Numbered from the stretch's first letter, positions 1-10,018 are shown. The stretch: DNA of 64,000 bases from Spiroplasma alleghenense (GCF_003363775.1 NZ_CP031376.1:434001-498000); one strand, 5' to 3'. Numbers and translations: made by a program. Notes: generated from the sequence alone by a model not told the origin.

Positions 1-2020
1 AATTACTCAGTGGATTTTTCAAAAGATGTACGAAAATGGATTAGCCGAAACTCGAGAAGCTGACGTTAATTGATGTGAGGAATTGGGGACAGTTTTAGCC
101 AACGAAGAAGTTCTTAACCAAAACGGTAAAATGGTTTCTGAAGTTGGGGGATTTCCTGTTATTAAAAAACCGATGAAACAATGAGTGTTGAAAATCACCA
201 AATATGCCGATCGCCTACTTGAGGGGTTGGATAAATTGGACTGACCAAGCTCGGTGAAAGAATTGCAAAAAAACTGAATTGGTAAATCAGAGGGACTAGA
301 AATTAAATTTCAAGTAAAATCAAGTTCAGATCATATCAACGTTTTTACAACAAGAGGGGACACAATATTCGGGGTTTCTTACTTAGTATTAGCACCAGAA
401 CATAATCAAGTTCTAAAAATAACTACAGACCAACAAAAAAAAGCCGTAGAACAATATATTCAAGAAACTAGAACCAAAACCGATATAGATCGCCAAGATG
501 ACTCAAAACCTAAAACGGGTGTCTTTACTGGAGCTTTTGGAATTAATCCAGTTAATCAAGAATTATTACCGATTTATATAGCAGATTATGTTTTAAAAGA
601 CTATGGTTCAGGCGCTGTCATGGCGGTTCCAGCTCATGATCCTCGAGATTGAGAGTTTGCTCAAAAATATCAATTACCTATTAAATTTGTTCAACAATCT
701 AAAACAAATGATAAGCCATTTGTTGGAGAAAGTCCTTTAATTAATTCAGATTTCTTAAATAAATTAAATCCTAAAAAGGCTCTTGAAGTAATTGCCAAAC
801 ATCTCAAAGATAAAAAAATTGCTGAAAGTAAAATAAACTTCAAACTAAGAGATTGACTTTTCTCTCGTCAAAGATTTTATGGAGAACCATTCCCATTATT
901 ATTTTTAGAAGATGGCTCAATTGCATTAGTTCCTGAAAGCGAGCTACCAGTTCAATTACCAAAGATTGATTACATTAAACCAAGTGGAACCGGAGAGTCT
1001 CCTCTGGTTAATGCAAAAGAGTGAGTTAATACCACTTTTAATGGCAAACAGGCACGTCGTGAGACCAATACAATGCCTCAGTGAGCCGGAAGTTGTTGAT
1101 ATTACTTGGCCTACATTCTAACTACTAGTCCTAATAATTTTGTAGAAATTAATAGTAAAGAAGCGTTTGAACTATTTAGAAAATGACTGCCAGTTGATTT
1201 ATATATTGGCGGTCAAGAACATGCTGTTTTACATTTACTTTATGCTAGATTTTGACATCAGGTTTTATTTGATTTAAAAATTGTTCCAACTGCAGAGCCA
1301 TTTCAAAAACTTTTAAACCAAGGAATGATTCTTGGGGAAAATGGTGAAAAAATGTCTAAATCAAAAGGAAACGTTATTAATCCAGATGAAATAGTGGATT
1401 CTCACGGAGCAGACACTCTTAGAGTTTATGAGATGTTTATGGGACCAATTGATGCAGCTCTTCCTTGAAGCTTTAAGGGATTAGATGGTTCAAGAAAATG
1501 ACTTGATCGAGTATATCGATTAATTGCTAAAAAAACGATTAATGCCAAAAATAATAAAAATCTAGATTTCATTTATAACGAAACAGTTGCTAAGGTTTCT
1601 CAAATGATTGAGGATATGAAGTATAATACTGCAATTTCTCAAATGATGGTTTTTGTTAATGCTGCAAATAAGGAGGATGAAATTTACAAACCATATGCTG
1701 AAGGTTTTGTTCAATTACTATCACCATTTGCTCCACACTTAGCAGAAGAATTATGAGAATTGTTAGGTCATAAAGAATCTATTTCTTCATCTAAATGACC
1801 ACAAAGTGATGCTACAAAGATGCAAAAAAATACTAGCATTATTGCCATACAGATTAATGGTAAACTTCGTGCAACTATTGAGGTTGAATTAGGAACTAGC
1901 GAACAAGAATTATTAAAAAAAGCCAAGTCTGAGGAAAACATTGTAAGTCACTTAAAAGATAAACAAATTTTAAAAGAAATTGTTGTTGTTGATAAAATTG
2001 TAAACTTAGTAATAAAATAA
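1..2020 (+). CDS. leuS: Leucyl-tRNA synthetase, 3' part (5' end outside window)
   Basis: Charges tRNA-Leu with leucine in the cytoplasm. The frame enters the window open and gives 672 residues. It carries the CP1 editing-domain motifs (a TTRGDTIFG-like stretch and [15 protein letters not shown]), the catalytic ETNTMPQWAGS block and the KMSKS signature (KMSKSKGN near 1350), followed by the anticodon-binding and C-terminal domains. Many in-frame TGA codons fall on conserved Trp positions, for example the W of MPQWAG, which establishes code 4. It ends with TAA just before a hairpin terminator. The missing part is the N-terminal Rossmann segment with the HIGH motif. Confidence 0.97.
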
Positions 2021-2022
2021 AT

Positions 2023-2049
2023 AAAACTCAACCACCGGGTTGAGTTTTT
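2023..2049 (+). terminator. Intrinsic terminator after leuS
   Basis: AAAACTCAACC pairs with GGTTGAGTTTT around a 4-nt loop, followed by a T run. It sits 3 nt after the leuS stop. The opposite strand has an A/T flank too, so it may also serve the convergent acetyltransferase gene. Confidence 0.85.
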
Positions 2050-2067
2050 CTATTTTCTAAATGTTTA

Positions 2068-2508
2068 TTAAACTATTTTGTAAATCATTTCAATGTGATC
2101 GATTCCATCTTCATCAAACACTTCTCCGGTCGTTACTTTAAATCCGTTTTTTTCATACATTTTTTGAATATATGCTTGAGCATGAATTAAAATTTCCTCA
2201 CCATTTAGTTCCTTGACCTTTTCAATCATCTCCTTAATAATTGGGGCGCTTAAACCTTTTCCTCGATGTTTTATATTGATTGCCAAGCGTCCTAATCCAT
2301 AAAGTTTTTGTTTTCTAACAAAAATTCTACCAACTCCGATTACCTCATCGTTTTCCTCAACTAATAAATGTCATGCGGTCTCGTCGGTTTCATCAATTTC
2401 TAAGCTAGTATCAACTTCTTGTTCAACACAAAAAACTTGAATTCGCAACTCTTTGGCTTTTTCTCAAGCATGAGAGTTTTCATTTTTTTTAAATCAGATA
2501 TATTTCAT
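2068..2508 (-). CDS. GNAT family N-acetyltransferase (ElaA-like)
   Basis: Predicted acetyl-CoA dependent N-acetyltransferase of 146 residues; substrate unknown. The start is the ATG at 2508, preceded by a GAGGTAA ribosome site; three TGA codons are read as Trp. The N-terminal part (VFCVEQEVD, then DETAWHLLV) resembles the ElaA branch. The acetyl-CoA binding loop is seen as HRGKGLSAPI near residue 80, followed by a GNAT-like C-terminal stretch with YEKNGF. It is convergent with leuS and divergent from rlmH. The ElaA assignment is by pattern only. Confidence 0.85.
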
Positions 2509-2603
2509 ATTACCTCGTTTCTATAATGATTATATCAACTTTTTCGTACCTATTTAATTAACTAAAATATATTGATACAATAATATTAATTATAGGAGTT
2601 AGT

Positions 2604-3071
2604 ATGAAAATTAAATTAATAACATTTGGTAAAATGGATAAAAACTATTTTAGAGAAGCTGGAAATGACTATCAAAACCGTTTAAAAAATTATGCTCAAA
2701 TCGAAATATTGGAACTAACAGAATCAACTTCTTCTGACTCGAATAAAAATACAAAAAATCACGAAAATATGATTAAAAATAGCTTAGAAAAATTGAAATA
2801 CGGATATGAGGTATTTCTATTGGACAACTTAGGGACTAATTATGATTCAGAAAATTTGTCAGCAATTTTTGCTAATAATAAAAATTTTAAGTCAGGTAAA
2901 ATTGCTCTAATTATCGGCCCCAGCGAAGGATTTACAATAGAATTTAAAAACAACTTCTCTAAAATTAGTTTAGGTAAAAATACCTTTCCACATCAACTTT
3001 TAAGGATAATGCTTTTGGAACAAATATATCGCAGTTTTAAAATAATAAATAATGAGAAGTACCACAAATAA
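2604..3071 (+). CDS. rlmH: 23S rRNA (pseudouridine1915-N3)-methyltransferase RlmH
   Basis: SPOUT-class methyltransferase that methylates pseudouridine 1915 in helix 69 of 23S rRNA on the 70S ribosome. At 155 aa it has the family's usual length. The C-terminal SAM-binding knot shows IIGPSEGF near residue 102 and a SLGKNTFPHQLLR stretch typical of RlmH, with a family-like ending. AGGAG lies 8 nt before the ATG. It stands alone between the divergent GNAT gene and the rpsP operon. Confidence 0.95.
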   Translation: MKIKLITFGKMDKNYFREAGNDYQNRLKNYAQIEILELTESTSSDSNKNTKNHENMIKNSLEKLKYGYEVFLLDNLGTNYDSENLSAIFANNKNFKSGKIALIIGPSEGFTIEFKNNFSKISLGKNTFPHQLLRIMLLEQIYRSFKIINNEKYHK

Positions 3072-3074
3072 AAC

Positions 3075-3120
3075 TTGTCAAGTAAAAAACCTTGACAACA
3101 TACTTTGAATAATATATGAT
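3075..3120 (+). promoter_or_regulatory. Promoter of the rpsP operon with an inverted repeat over the -35 box
   Basis: TTGACA (3092-3097), 17 nt, then TATGAT (3115-3120) form a near-consensus sigma-A promoter. The -35 box lies inside a perfect 8-bp inverted repeat, TTGTCAAG (3075-3082) and CTTGACAA (3091-3098), with an 8-nt spacer. The repeat lacks a good T run, so it is a poor terminator for rlmH; it could be an operator or chance. Confidence 0.7.
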
Positions 3121-3148
3121 ATTTTAGTATTTAAATAAGGAGGTAAAA

Positions 3149-3439
3149 ATGGTAAAGTTAAGATTAAAAAGAGCTGGTAAAAAAAGAGCAGCTTTTTACA
3201 GAATTGTGGCTTCAGATGCTCGTGTTAAGCGTGATGGAGAATACATCGAATTGGTTGGAACTTATAACCCAATTAATGGGGAAGTGACAGTTAAAAAAGA
3301 AGTAGCTCTAAAATGATTAAATGATGGAGCTCAACCAACAGATACTGTTAGAAATATTTTTTCTAAACAAGGAATTATGACTGAATTTCATAACACCAAA
3401 TTAGAAAATAAAAAAGCTCTTGAAAAAGCAAAGAAATAA
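3149..3439 (+). CDS. rpsP: 30S ribosomal protein S16
   Basis: 96-residue small-subunit protein. The N-terminus [13 protein letters not shown], the [11 protein letters not shown] block and the LVGTYNP motif are diagnostic of S16. One TGA is read as Trp in KWLNDGAQP. A strong AAGGAGGT precedes the ATG by 6 nt. It is the first gene of the rpsP-rimM-trmD-rplS operon, the standard order in Firmicutes and Mollicutes. Confidence 0.98.
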
Positions 3440-3461
3440 CTTTGAAGCAGGAAGTAAGTAA

Positions 3462-3716
3462 GTGTTTTTAAAGGAATTAAAATTAATCTTGAAAAGCATT
3501 TTCTTGGATGAAAACTATTTCGAAATTAGAGATATATCTAAATCCGATTTAGAAATAAAATATTTGGTAGTAGTAGATCAAGAAGTCGTCGATGACTCCC
3601 TTAGACCTGCAACTGAAATATTTGAAGCTATTCAAGAAATAATCAGTTTTAAAACCAATTCAGTTACTCCAAATAATCGTTTAGAAATTATTTTTGAGGT
3701 TTATAGTGGATATTAG
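3462..3716 (+). CDS. Small protein at the KhpA position, degenerate KH-like
   Basis: 84 residues from a GTG start with a GGAAG ribosome site. In Firmicutes the slot between rpsP and rimM usually holds khpA (ylqC), a 75-85 residue KH-domain RNA-binding protein. Length and predicted beta-alpha-beta order fit (YLVVVD strand, PATEIFEAIQEII helix, LEIIFEVY strand), but the GKxG loop of KhpA is absent; the equivalent stretch reads DDSLRPAT. It overlaps rimM by 11 nt, implying translational coupling. I call it a KhpA-like remnant or divergent paralogue; position supports this more than sequence does. Confidence 0.7.
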   Translation: MFLKELKLILKSIFLDENYFEIRDISKSDLEIKYLVVVDQEVVDDSLRPATEIFEAIQEIISFKTNSVTPNNRLEIIFEVYSGY

Positions 3717-4212
3717 AAATGAATTAATTCAAGTTGGTAAAATTTCAACAAGTCACGGAATAAAAGGTGAATTAAAATTTAAAATTGATAGTAATTTTAT
3801 AGATAATTCAAATTGAGATAATGCAACAATTTTTTTAAGCGGTTCAGAAACTCAAATAATTCCCGCAGTTGTTGAAAGAAGTTTTTATAAAAATAATCAT
3901 TTAATTGTTAAGTTGTATGACTATAATTCAATTAATGAGATTCAAGAAATATTAGGTAAGTATGTATTAATTAAAAAAAATAATCAATTAGTTTCCGAAG
4001 TTAAAAATAGCATTAATTTTAAAGTTTACTTTGAAGAAAAATTATTCGGAGAGGTTATTGAAGAATTAAACAATACTGCTCAAAAAGTTTTAAGAGTAAA
4101 ATATTTCAATTCTGATCAAAGCATTCTTGTTCCTATGGTTGAAAGATTTGTTGTAGATATTGATGAAGTTTCACAAAAAATTTTTTTACAAAATCTTAAG
4201 GAGCTGTTATAA
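3706..4212 (+). CDS. rimM: Ribosome maturation factor RimM
   Basis: Assists 30S assembly by binding S19 near the 16S rRNA 3' domain. It has 168 residues. The N-terminal signature [15 protein letters not shown] is typical of RimM, and the C-terminal part holds the PRC-barrel region (EVIEEL, then [10 protein letters not shown]). The start is GTG at 3706, with GAGG upstream inside the previous gene; an ATG at 3719 is out of frame. Its stop overlaps the trmD start by one base (TAATG). Confidence 0.92.
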
Positions 4213-4940
4213 TGAAATTTTCTATATTGACATTATTTCCTAATATGATAAGCAGTTACTTGGGCGAATCAATTATGAAGCGAGCGCTTGAAAAAAATCA
4301 AGTTGAAGTAGAAATTATTGATATTAGAAATTTTGCAACTTCACCACAAAAACAAGTTGACGATTATCAATTTGGCGGTGGTAGAGGAATGGTTCTAATG
4401 ATAGAACCACTTGTAAAAGCCATTCGCAGTGTTGAAACTAAAGATAGTTTGAAAATATTGCTTACACCTCAAGGGAAGACTTGAAATCAAAAAATAGCTA
4501 GAGAGTTTAATCTTAGTAAAGAGCACATTATTTTGATCGCTGGTCATTATGAGGGTTTTGACGAAAGAATTCTAAATTATATTGATATGGAAGTTTCAAT
4601 CGGAGATTTTATAATTACTGGTGGAGAGTTAGCCGCCTTGGTAATAATTGATTCTCTAATTAGGATTACCCCCGGAGTAATTGATGATTCTAGTCATGAA
4701 CAAGAAAGTTTTGAAAATGATTTACTTGATTTTCCGGTTTATACAAAACCGCTGAATTTCGAGGGGTTTCAAGTTCCTGAAGTCCTGACATCCGGTCACC
4801 ATAAAAATATTCAAAATTTCAGAGAAGAAGCAGCGCTACTTAAAACAATTAAACAACGCCCTGATATTATTGTTGAAAATAATTTATCAGATTACCAAAA
4901 AACAATTTATAAAAAAATTAAAATGAAAGGAGACAAATAA
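4212..4940 (+). CDS. trmD: tRNA (guanine37-N1)-methyltransferase TrmD
   Basis: SPOUT enzyme making m1G37 in tRNAs with G36, which prevents +1 frameshifting. It has 242 residues, the usual length. Family motifs seen are ILTLFPNM at the start, [12 protein letters not shown] near residue 57, [10 protein letters not shown] near 109, the knot element [13 protein letters not shown], and LTSGHHKNI near the end. One TGA-Trp lies in the TPQGKTW stretch. It overlaps rimM and rplS by one base on each side, so the three are translationally coupled. Confidence 0.97.
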
Positions 4941-5332
4941 TGAACGCATTGTCTAAATTAACATCAGACTTTATGACAGCTCAATTGCGTGAAGATTTAC
5001 CAAAATTTTCATCAGGAGACACAATTAAAGTTAACGTTAAAATTAAAGAAGGAGAAAAATTCCGTATTCAAGCATTTGAAGGTTTAGTAATTAAAACTCA
5101 AGGAAGTGGAATTTCATTCTCGGTTATCGTAAGAAAAATTTCAAATGGTGTTGCAGTGGAGAGAACTTTCCCATTACACTCACCAATCATCGATTCTATT
5201 GAAGTATTAAAAAGAGGACGTGTACGTCGTGCTAGAATTTACTACATTAGAAAATTATCAGGAAAAGCAGCTCGTATTAAAGAAATTGTTACAGCTAAAC
5301 CTGTTAAAAATAAACCAGTAGAAAAAAAATAA
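4940..5332 (+). CDS. rplS: 50S ribosomal protein L19
   Basis: 130-residue large-subunit protein at the 30S-50S interface. It shows [26 protein letters not shown], the [13 protein letters not shown] block and the basic [13 protein letters not shown] motif. The C-terminal tail ([11 protein letters not shown]) is Lys/Pro-rich and slightly extended. It is the last gene of the rpsP operon, followed by a hairpin terminator. Confidence 0.98.
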   Translation: MNALSKLTSDFMTAQLREDLPKFSSGDTIKVNVKIKEGEKFRIQAFEGLVIKTQGSGISFSVIVRKISNGVAVERTFPLHSPIIDSIEVLKRGRVRRARIYYIRKLSGKAARIKEIVTAKPVKNKPVEKK

Positions 5333-5347
5333 AATAAATAATTAATG

Positions 5348-5380
5348 CCATTTTAGTTAAAACTCTAAAATGGTTTTTTT
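5348..5380 (+). terminator. Intrinsic terminator of the rpsP operon
   Basis: CCATTTTAG and CTAAAATGG form a 9-bp stem with an 8-nt loop, followed by seven T. Confidence 0.85.
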
Positions 5381-5439
5381 ATTAAATTTTATAAAACAGC
5401 TTTTTAGTTTAATTTTAAAAATAAATAATTAATTTGATT

Positions 5440-5468
5440 TTGTCATAAATTAGTAAAAATCATATAAA
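5440..5468 (+). promoter_or_regulatory. Predicted promoter of rbgA
   Basis: TTGTCA (5440-5445), 17 nt and TATAAA (5463-5468) lie about 25 nt before the rbgA start in the gap after the rplS terminator. Confidence 0.55.
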
Positions 5469-5492
5469 ATATATTAGTAAAGGGGTGAATTA

Positions 5493-6392
5493 ATGGATTT
5501 AGAAAAGGCTAGTTTTAATTGATTTCCCGGTCATATGAATAAAGCAATAAAGGAAATTCAAAAACAAATCCCGGTTGTTGATCTGATTATTGAGATTGTT
5601 GACGCCCGAGCACCTTATTCTTCTCAAAATCCTATTTTTAAAAAAATTCTTACCAATAAGAGTAAACTGCTGGTTTTTACTAAATGCGATCTAGCCGATG
5701 CTAATGTTGTTAAGCAATGAAAAGATTATTTTGAAGCAAATGGTAACTATGTCTACTTAATTAAAAATAAGACAGTTCCTATTATTTCTGAAATAATTAA
5801 ATTAATAAACACAATTACTTTCGAAAAACAAAACAGGGATAAAAACCGAGGTATTGTAAATCCGCAAATCAATGCTTTGGTTATAGGAGTTCCTAACGTT
5901 GGAAAATCCACAGTTATATCTAGATTAGCCAAGGGTAAGGAATTGAAAATTGGAAACAAACCAGGAGTAACTCGCGGAATGCAAAGAATTAACTTGGATA
6001 AAAATATTACCTTGATAGATACTCCAGGAATTCTACCGGCAAGATTTGCTAACGAAAAGGAAGCTATAAATTTAGCTGCGATTAATGCAATTAAGCGAGA
6101 AGTTATTCCTAAAGAGAGGTTTGTTTGTTTATTGATTCAAAATCTTTATAACAATTACCAAGAAACATTAGAAAAATTTTTTCAAGAAAAATTCTATTTT
6201 AATAAGCCTTTATCTTTGGACGACTCAGTGAAGATTTTAGAGTCACTAGCTCAAAAAAATCAGTGAATTGTGGTCGAGGGAGTTTGGGATATCGAAAGAG
6301 TAATGGAGTTATTTATTAGTGATCTTTTCAAAAATAAACTTGAAAATATTTCTTTTGAAAATCCAGATTTTTTAAAAAATGAAGCATATTAG
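5493..6392 (+). CDS. rbgA: Ribosome biogenesis GTPase RbgA (YlqF)
   Basis: Circularly permuted GTPase needed late in 50S assembly. It has 299 residues. The G motifs are in permuted order: the NKxD equivalent (FTKCDLAD, near residue 63) precedes the P-loop GVPNVGKST (near 130), then PGVTR and the DTPG motif. The start MDLEKASFNWFPGHMNKA is the family's N-terminus with WFPGHM, using TGA for W. AGGGGTG lies 8 nt before ATG. It overlaps the next frame by 14 nt. rbgA followed by rnhB is a common Firmicutes pair. Confidence 0.95.
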
Positions 6393-8712
6393 TAAAAAGC
6401 AACCAAGCGATGCCCTGGTTAGTTTCGACAAAGAAGTTAAAACACAATACAATGTTGATGTAATTTCGGGTACCGATGAGGCAGGTCGTGGAGCAATGGC
6501 AGGTCCTGTGGTTGTAGCTTCTGTAATTTTGCCAAAGGGATATCAAAATTATGAAATTAAAGATTCTAAACTTTTAAATTCTAATCAACGCGAAATCTTA
6601 TACCAAGAAATTATTTCTCAGGCAATTTGCTGAGAGGTTGATATTATTGACAATGAAGAAGTTGATTTGATCAATCCTAAGCAGGCTAGTCGTCAGGGGA
6701 TGGTAAAAACGATTGAGAAGCTAAAAACAAAACCGCAATTAGCTTTAGTTGATGCTGAAAAAATTGTTATTAATAATATTGAAGTTTTATCTTTAATAAA
6801 AGGGGATTACTTAAGCCAATCGATTGCTGCTGCAAGCATTGTTGCCAAAGTTACTCGAGATAACATAATGAAATTATTTCATGAAAAATACCCTTTGTAT
6901 GAATTTGATAAGCACAAGGGGTACTGTACGCTAAAGCACCAAGCTTTGGTAAAAGAATTGGGAGTACTTCCAATTCATCGAAAATCTTATAAACCAATTA
7001 AACAAATATTGAAAGAGGTCAGTTATATGAAATTTAATAAGGAAAACGAAATTTATAAATCTTGAATGGAACATAATTTTTTAGATTCAAAAATAAAAGA
7101 ACAATTAACAACTGCAAGTGATGAAGAGCTAGCAGCAGCTTTTGGATTAGAACTAGAATTTGGAACAGCAGGAATTAGAGGTATCCTGGGTGCAGGTCCC
7201 GGTCGTTTTAATCAATATACTGTCAAAAAAGTAACAATTAGTTATGCTAAATTATTAATTAAAAAATATCCAAATGATTTAAATTGTGGAGTTGTGATTG
7301 GTCATGACAATCGTCATCAATCAGCAGAATTTTCAAATTTAGTCGCTGAAATATTAACTAGTTTTGGAATAAAAGCTTATTTATTCGAAAATAATGCAAT
7401 GAAACCAACTCCGGTTGTAAGTTTTGCTACAAAGCACTTAAACTGCATTGGAGGAATCGTTATTACTGCTAGTCACAATCCGGCTCAATATAACGGTTAT
7501 AAAATCTATGACGAATTTGGTTGTCAACTTATGCCAGAAGACACTGACGTTATTGCTGCCGAAATGGAAACAATAGAAGATATAATTGGTTGAACTTATA
7601 AATCAAATGATAAACTGCTTGAAACTGTTGGGGAATCAGCAATCGGTTCTTATAAAGAAATGGTTGCGAATCTGCAGTTTTACAAAAAGTCTTCTCGTGA
7701 TAATTTTAAAATCGTTTATTCAAATGTAAACGGAACTGGTATTGAATTTGCACCACCATTACTTGAAAAGTATGGCTATGATGTAATTCAAGTAGAAGAA
7801 CATGCATTTGAAGATCCTACATTTAAAAATGTTGGTAATCCAAATCCTGAATTTGCACCGGCTTGAGAAATTCCGATTAAATACGCTGTTAAACACAAGG
7901 CTGATTTGATTGTTATTAATGATCCAGATGCGGACAGAATCGGAATTGCTATTCCAGATCCTAAAAAACCATCTGAATATGTGAGACTAAGTGGAAATGA
8001 AACAGGAGCTTTATTGATTAATTGGAAACTTAGCCAACAAAAACTGAGTCAAACAATTCCTGAAAACCCAGCTTTATACTCAAGTTTTGTAACCAGTGAC
8101 TTGGGTGATCGAATTGCTAATGAGGAATACGGTGTTAAGGTTATTAAAACTTTAACTGGATTTAAGTGAATGGGTTCAGAAATCCTAAAAGAATCTGAAA
8201 GAGGTTTGAATTTTGTTTTTGCCTATGAAGAATCTTTTGGTTATGTTCTAGACTCATCAACTCGTGATAAAGACGGAATTCAAGCTGCAATCATGTTAAG
8301 TGAGGCTACCTGATTTTATAAAACTCAAAACAAAACTCTATTTGATGTTTTGGATGAAATTTATAAAAAATTTGGATACTATTACACAGATACAATTAAT
8401 TTAAACTTTAAGCCAGAGGAAATGAAATCAAAAGTTGATCCAATTATGAAAAAACTTCGTAATGAACCTTTCACAAGTCTTGGTGGATTAGTGGTTGAAA
8501 ATATTGAAGATTACATTGATGGTCTTTATAATATGCCAGGTCAAGACTTACTGAAATTCTACTTTGATGACAATTCTTGATTAGCGGTTCGCCCGAGTGG
8601 TACTGAACCAAAAATTAAAATTTACTATGTGGTTGTTGATAAAAATATGAGCAAAGCCGAAGCTAAATTTAAAAAACTTAACAATGAATTAAATAAATTT
8701 TTAAATATTTAA
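6379..8712 (+). CDS. rnhB: Continuous RNase HII - phosphohexomutase reading frame (fusion)
   Basis: One open frame of 777 codons carries two complete enzymes. Residues 1-216 are RNase HII, which cuts RNA in RNA-DNA hybrids and single ribonucleotides in DNA: SGTDEAGRGAMAGPV near residue 30 with catalytic D and E, the DAEK aspartate, AAASIVAKVTRD, then HKGY and LGVLPIHRKSY at the end. There is no stop after this; the frame passes straight into the phosphomutase beginning MKFNKENEIYKSW. The only TGA at the junction (7063) is a Trp that aligns with a conserved W of the mutase N-terminus. Either a true fusion protein is made, or the mutase is also initiated at the internal ATG 7027. Confidence 0.8.
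7027..8712 (+). CDS. Phospho-sugar mutase (phosphoglucomutase/phosphomannomutase), internal-start form
   Basis: Alpha-D-phosphohexomutase that interconverts hexose 1- and 6-phosphates. From ATG 7027 it has 561 residues, the normal length for the PgcA/ManB type. Motifs seen are LEFGTAGIRGILGAG (N-terminal), the phosphoserine loop TASHNPAQYNGYK near residue 150, the metal loop DPDADRIGIA near 300, EESFGYVLD and the C-terminal phosphate site RPSGTEPKIK. GAGG sits 9 nt before this ATG, so independent initiation is plausible. The same frame continues upstream into RNase HII without a stop. Confidence 0.88.
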
Positions 8713-8723
8713 AAATATCTGCT

Positions 8724-8766
8724 AAACCAGAGTCTAACACAAAGTTGGACTCTGGTTTTATTTTTT
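8724..8766 (+). terminator. Intrinsic terminator after the mutase
   Basis: AAACCAGAGTC (8724-8734) pairs perfectly with GACTCTGGTTT (8748-8758), followed by a T-rich tract. Confidence 0.9.
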
Positions 8767-8822
8767 TAAAAAATATCAATTTTGAGCTATTTTTTCACGA
8801 AATAGTTTAGGAGGAAAAAAGA

Positions 8823-9128
8823 ATGAACAATGTAATTGTCATAGGTCAAATGGAAGGTGAACCCCAAGTGGTTTATACTTCAAATGACGGTTTAAAAAAA
8901 CTTTATAAATTCATCCTAAGAACACCCAAACCTTTTAAAAACAAGGCAGGGGAAATCACAGATGATTTTATAAATATCAAAGCCTGATCAAATACAATTT
9001 TGGACGAATACAGTCTTCATGACCAAGCCTATTTAGGTATTGAAGGTCATATCAGATCTTTTGCAAACGGTGAATTATCAACTTTTGCAAATGAGATTGT
9101 CGCTAGCAAAATTATTTATTTAAATTAG
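8823..9128 (+). CDS. Small single-stranded DNA-binding protein (SSB-like)
   Basis: 101-residue OB-fold protein beginning NNVIVIGQMEGEP, with the SSB core pattern (FILRTPKPF, then DFINIKAWSNTI, then YLGIEGHIRSF). It lacks the Gly/Gln linker and the acidic DDIPF tail of a replicative SSB. It is probably a second SSB rather than the main replication one. AGGAGG precedes ATG by about 8 nt. TAGTG joins it to the DprA-like gene, a pairing reminiscent of competence genes ssbB and dprA. Confidence 0.82.
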
Positions 9129-9883
9129 TGGATAAAGTCATAATATATTTCTTTTTAAAATATTCAGGGGCATGGGAATCTGTTTTCAATGCAATAAGAA
9201 ATAAAGAAAAAATCAGTATTGGTGATTTTGAAATAGTCACGGAGGAAATTATTAGCAAAACTATTACAATTGTTGATCCTAAATTCCCTGATGCTTTAAA
9301 AGAAATCGATAGACCACCGTTTGTATTAGTCCATTATGGAAATATTGATTTAATAAACCAGTATTATCGCTCAATTGGTTTGCTTGTTAAAAATGATCTT
9401 AGCAAGTATCAATTTAAGGCCTTAAAAAATTTTATGAAATTCTTTTACAAAAATAGTCCGATATTAATAATTCAAATTGATAAAAAAATCAATAAGAATA
9501 TTGAAGAACTTTTGAATCCTAAGGGAAACCTGATTATAATAATCAGCAGTCCCTTGCAAGAATTTCTTGACACTAATTTGGAGTTGATAAAAAAATATCG
9601 CGGTTTTGATTCATTACTAATCATTTCAGAATTTTACGATTTCTCTTTCCAAAACTCCATTCAAAATTTTGAAAGGGTTTTTGCTGGGCTTTCAAAAGCG
9701 GCCTTGGTAATCGGTGGTGAAAATGAAGCCTTATTCAACAACACAATCACGCTCCTAATTGATTATGGTAAAAGCATCTTTGCCTTACCAGAAGAAATTT
9801 TTACAAAATCACGTTCTAATTATTTGATTAAGAATGGAGCAATACTGGTAGAATCAGGTGCTGAAATATTAAATACTATGTAA
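9128..9883 (+). CDS. dprA: DprA-like protein (degenerate DNA-processing protein A)
   Basis: 251 residues from a GTG overlapping the previous stop. DprA loads RecA on incoming single-stranded DNA in transformation and binds ssDNA by a Rossmann-like fold. Visible family traces are YP-like VDPKFPDALKEI with RPPFVLVHYGN near residue 60, and the C-terminal ALPEEIFTKSRSNYLIKNGAILVESGAEIL, which matches the VPG, N-LI-GA and dIL ending of DprA. The normally diagnostic GSR motif after strand 1 reads RSIGLLVKN here, and the central Gly-rich loop is also eroded. Its function may be altered. Confidence 0.8.
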   Translation: MDKVIIYFFLKYSGAWESVFNAIRNKEKISIGDFEIVTEEIISKTITIVDPKFPDALKEIDRPPFVLVHYGNIDLINQYYRSIGLLVKNDLSKYQFKALKNFMKFFYKNSPILIIQIDKKINKNIEELLNPKGNLIIIISSPLQEFLDTNLELIKKYRGFDSLLIISEFYDFSFQNSIQNFERVFAGLSKAALVIGGENEALFNNTITLLIDYGKSIFALPEEIFTKSRSNYLIKNGAILVESGAEILNTM

Positions 9884-9908
9884 ATACCGCTATCAGCGGT
9901 ATTTTTAC
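9884..9908 (+). terminator. Intrinsic terminator after dprA
   Basis: ATACCGC (9884-9890), 5-nt loop and GCGGTAT (9896-9902), then a T run. The stem begins right after the dprA stop. Confidence 0.85.
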
Positions 9909-10018
9909 TTTGAGGGTTAAAAAAATTTATAAAAAATAAAAATTTTCTTTAATTAAAATTATAAAAGTAGTATTATATTACAAGAGTAAAAATTTACAAA
10001 AATATGAAGGGATATATC

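Noticed and set aside
7063-7065. TGA as the stop codon of rnhB
   Set aside because: TGA encodes Trp throughout the window and this one aligns with a conserved Trp of the mutase; using it as stop would place rnhB's end inside the mutase domain.
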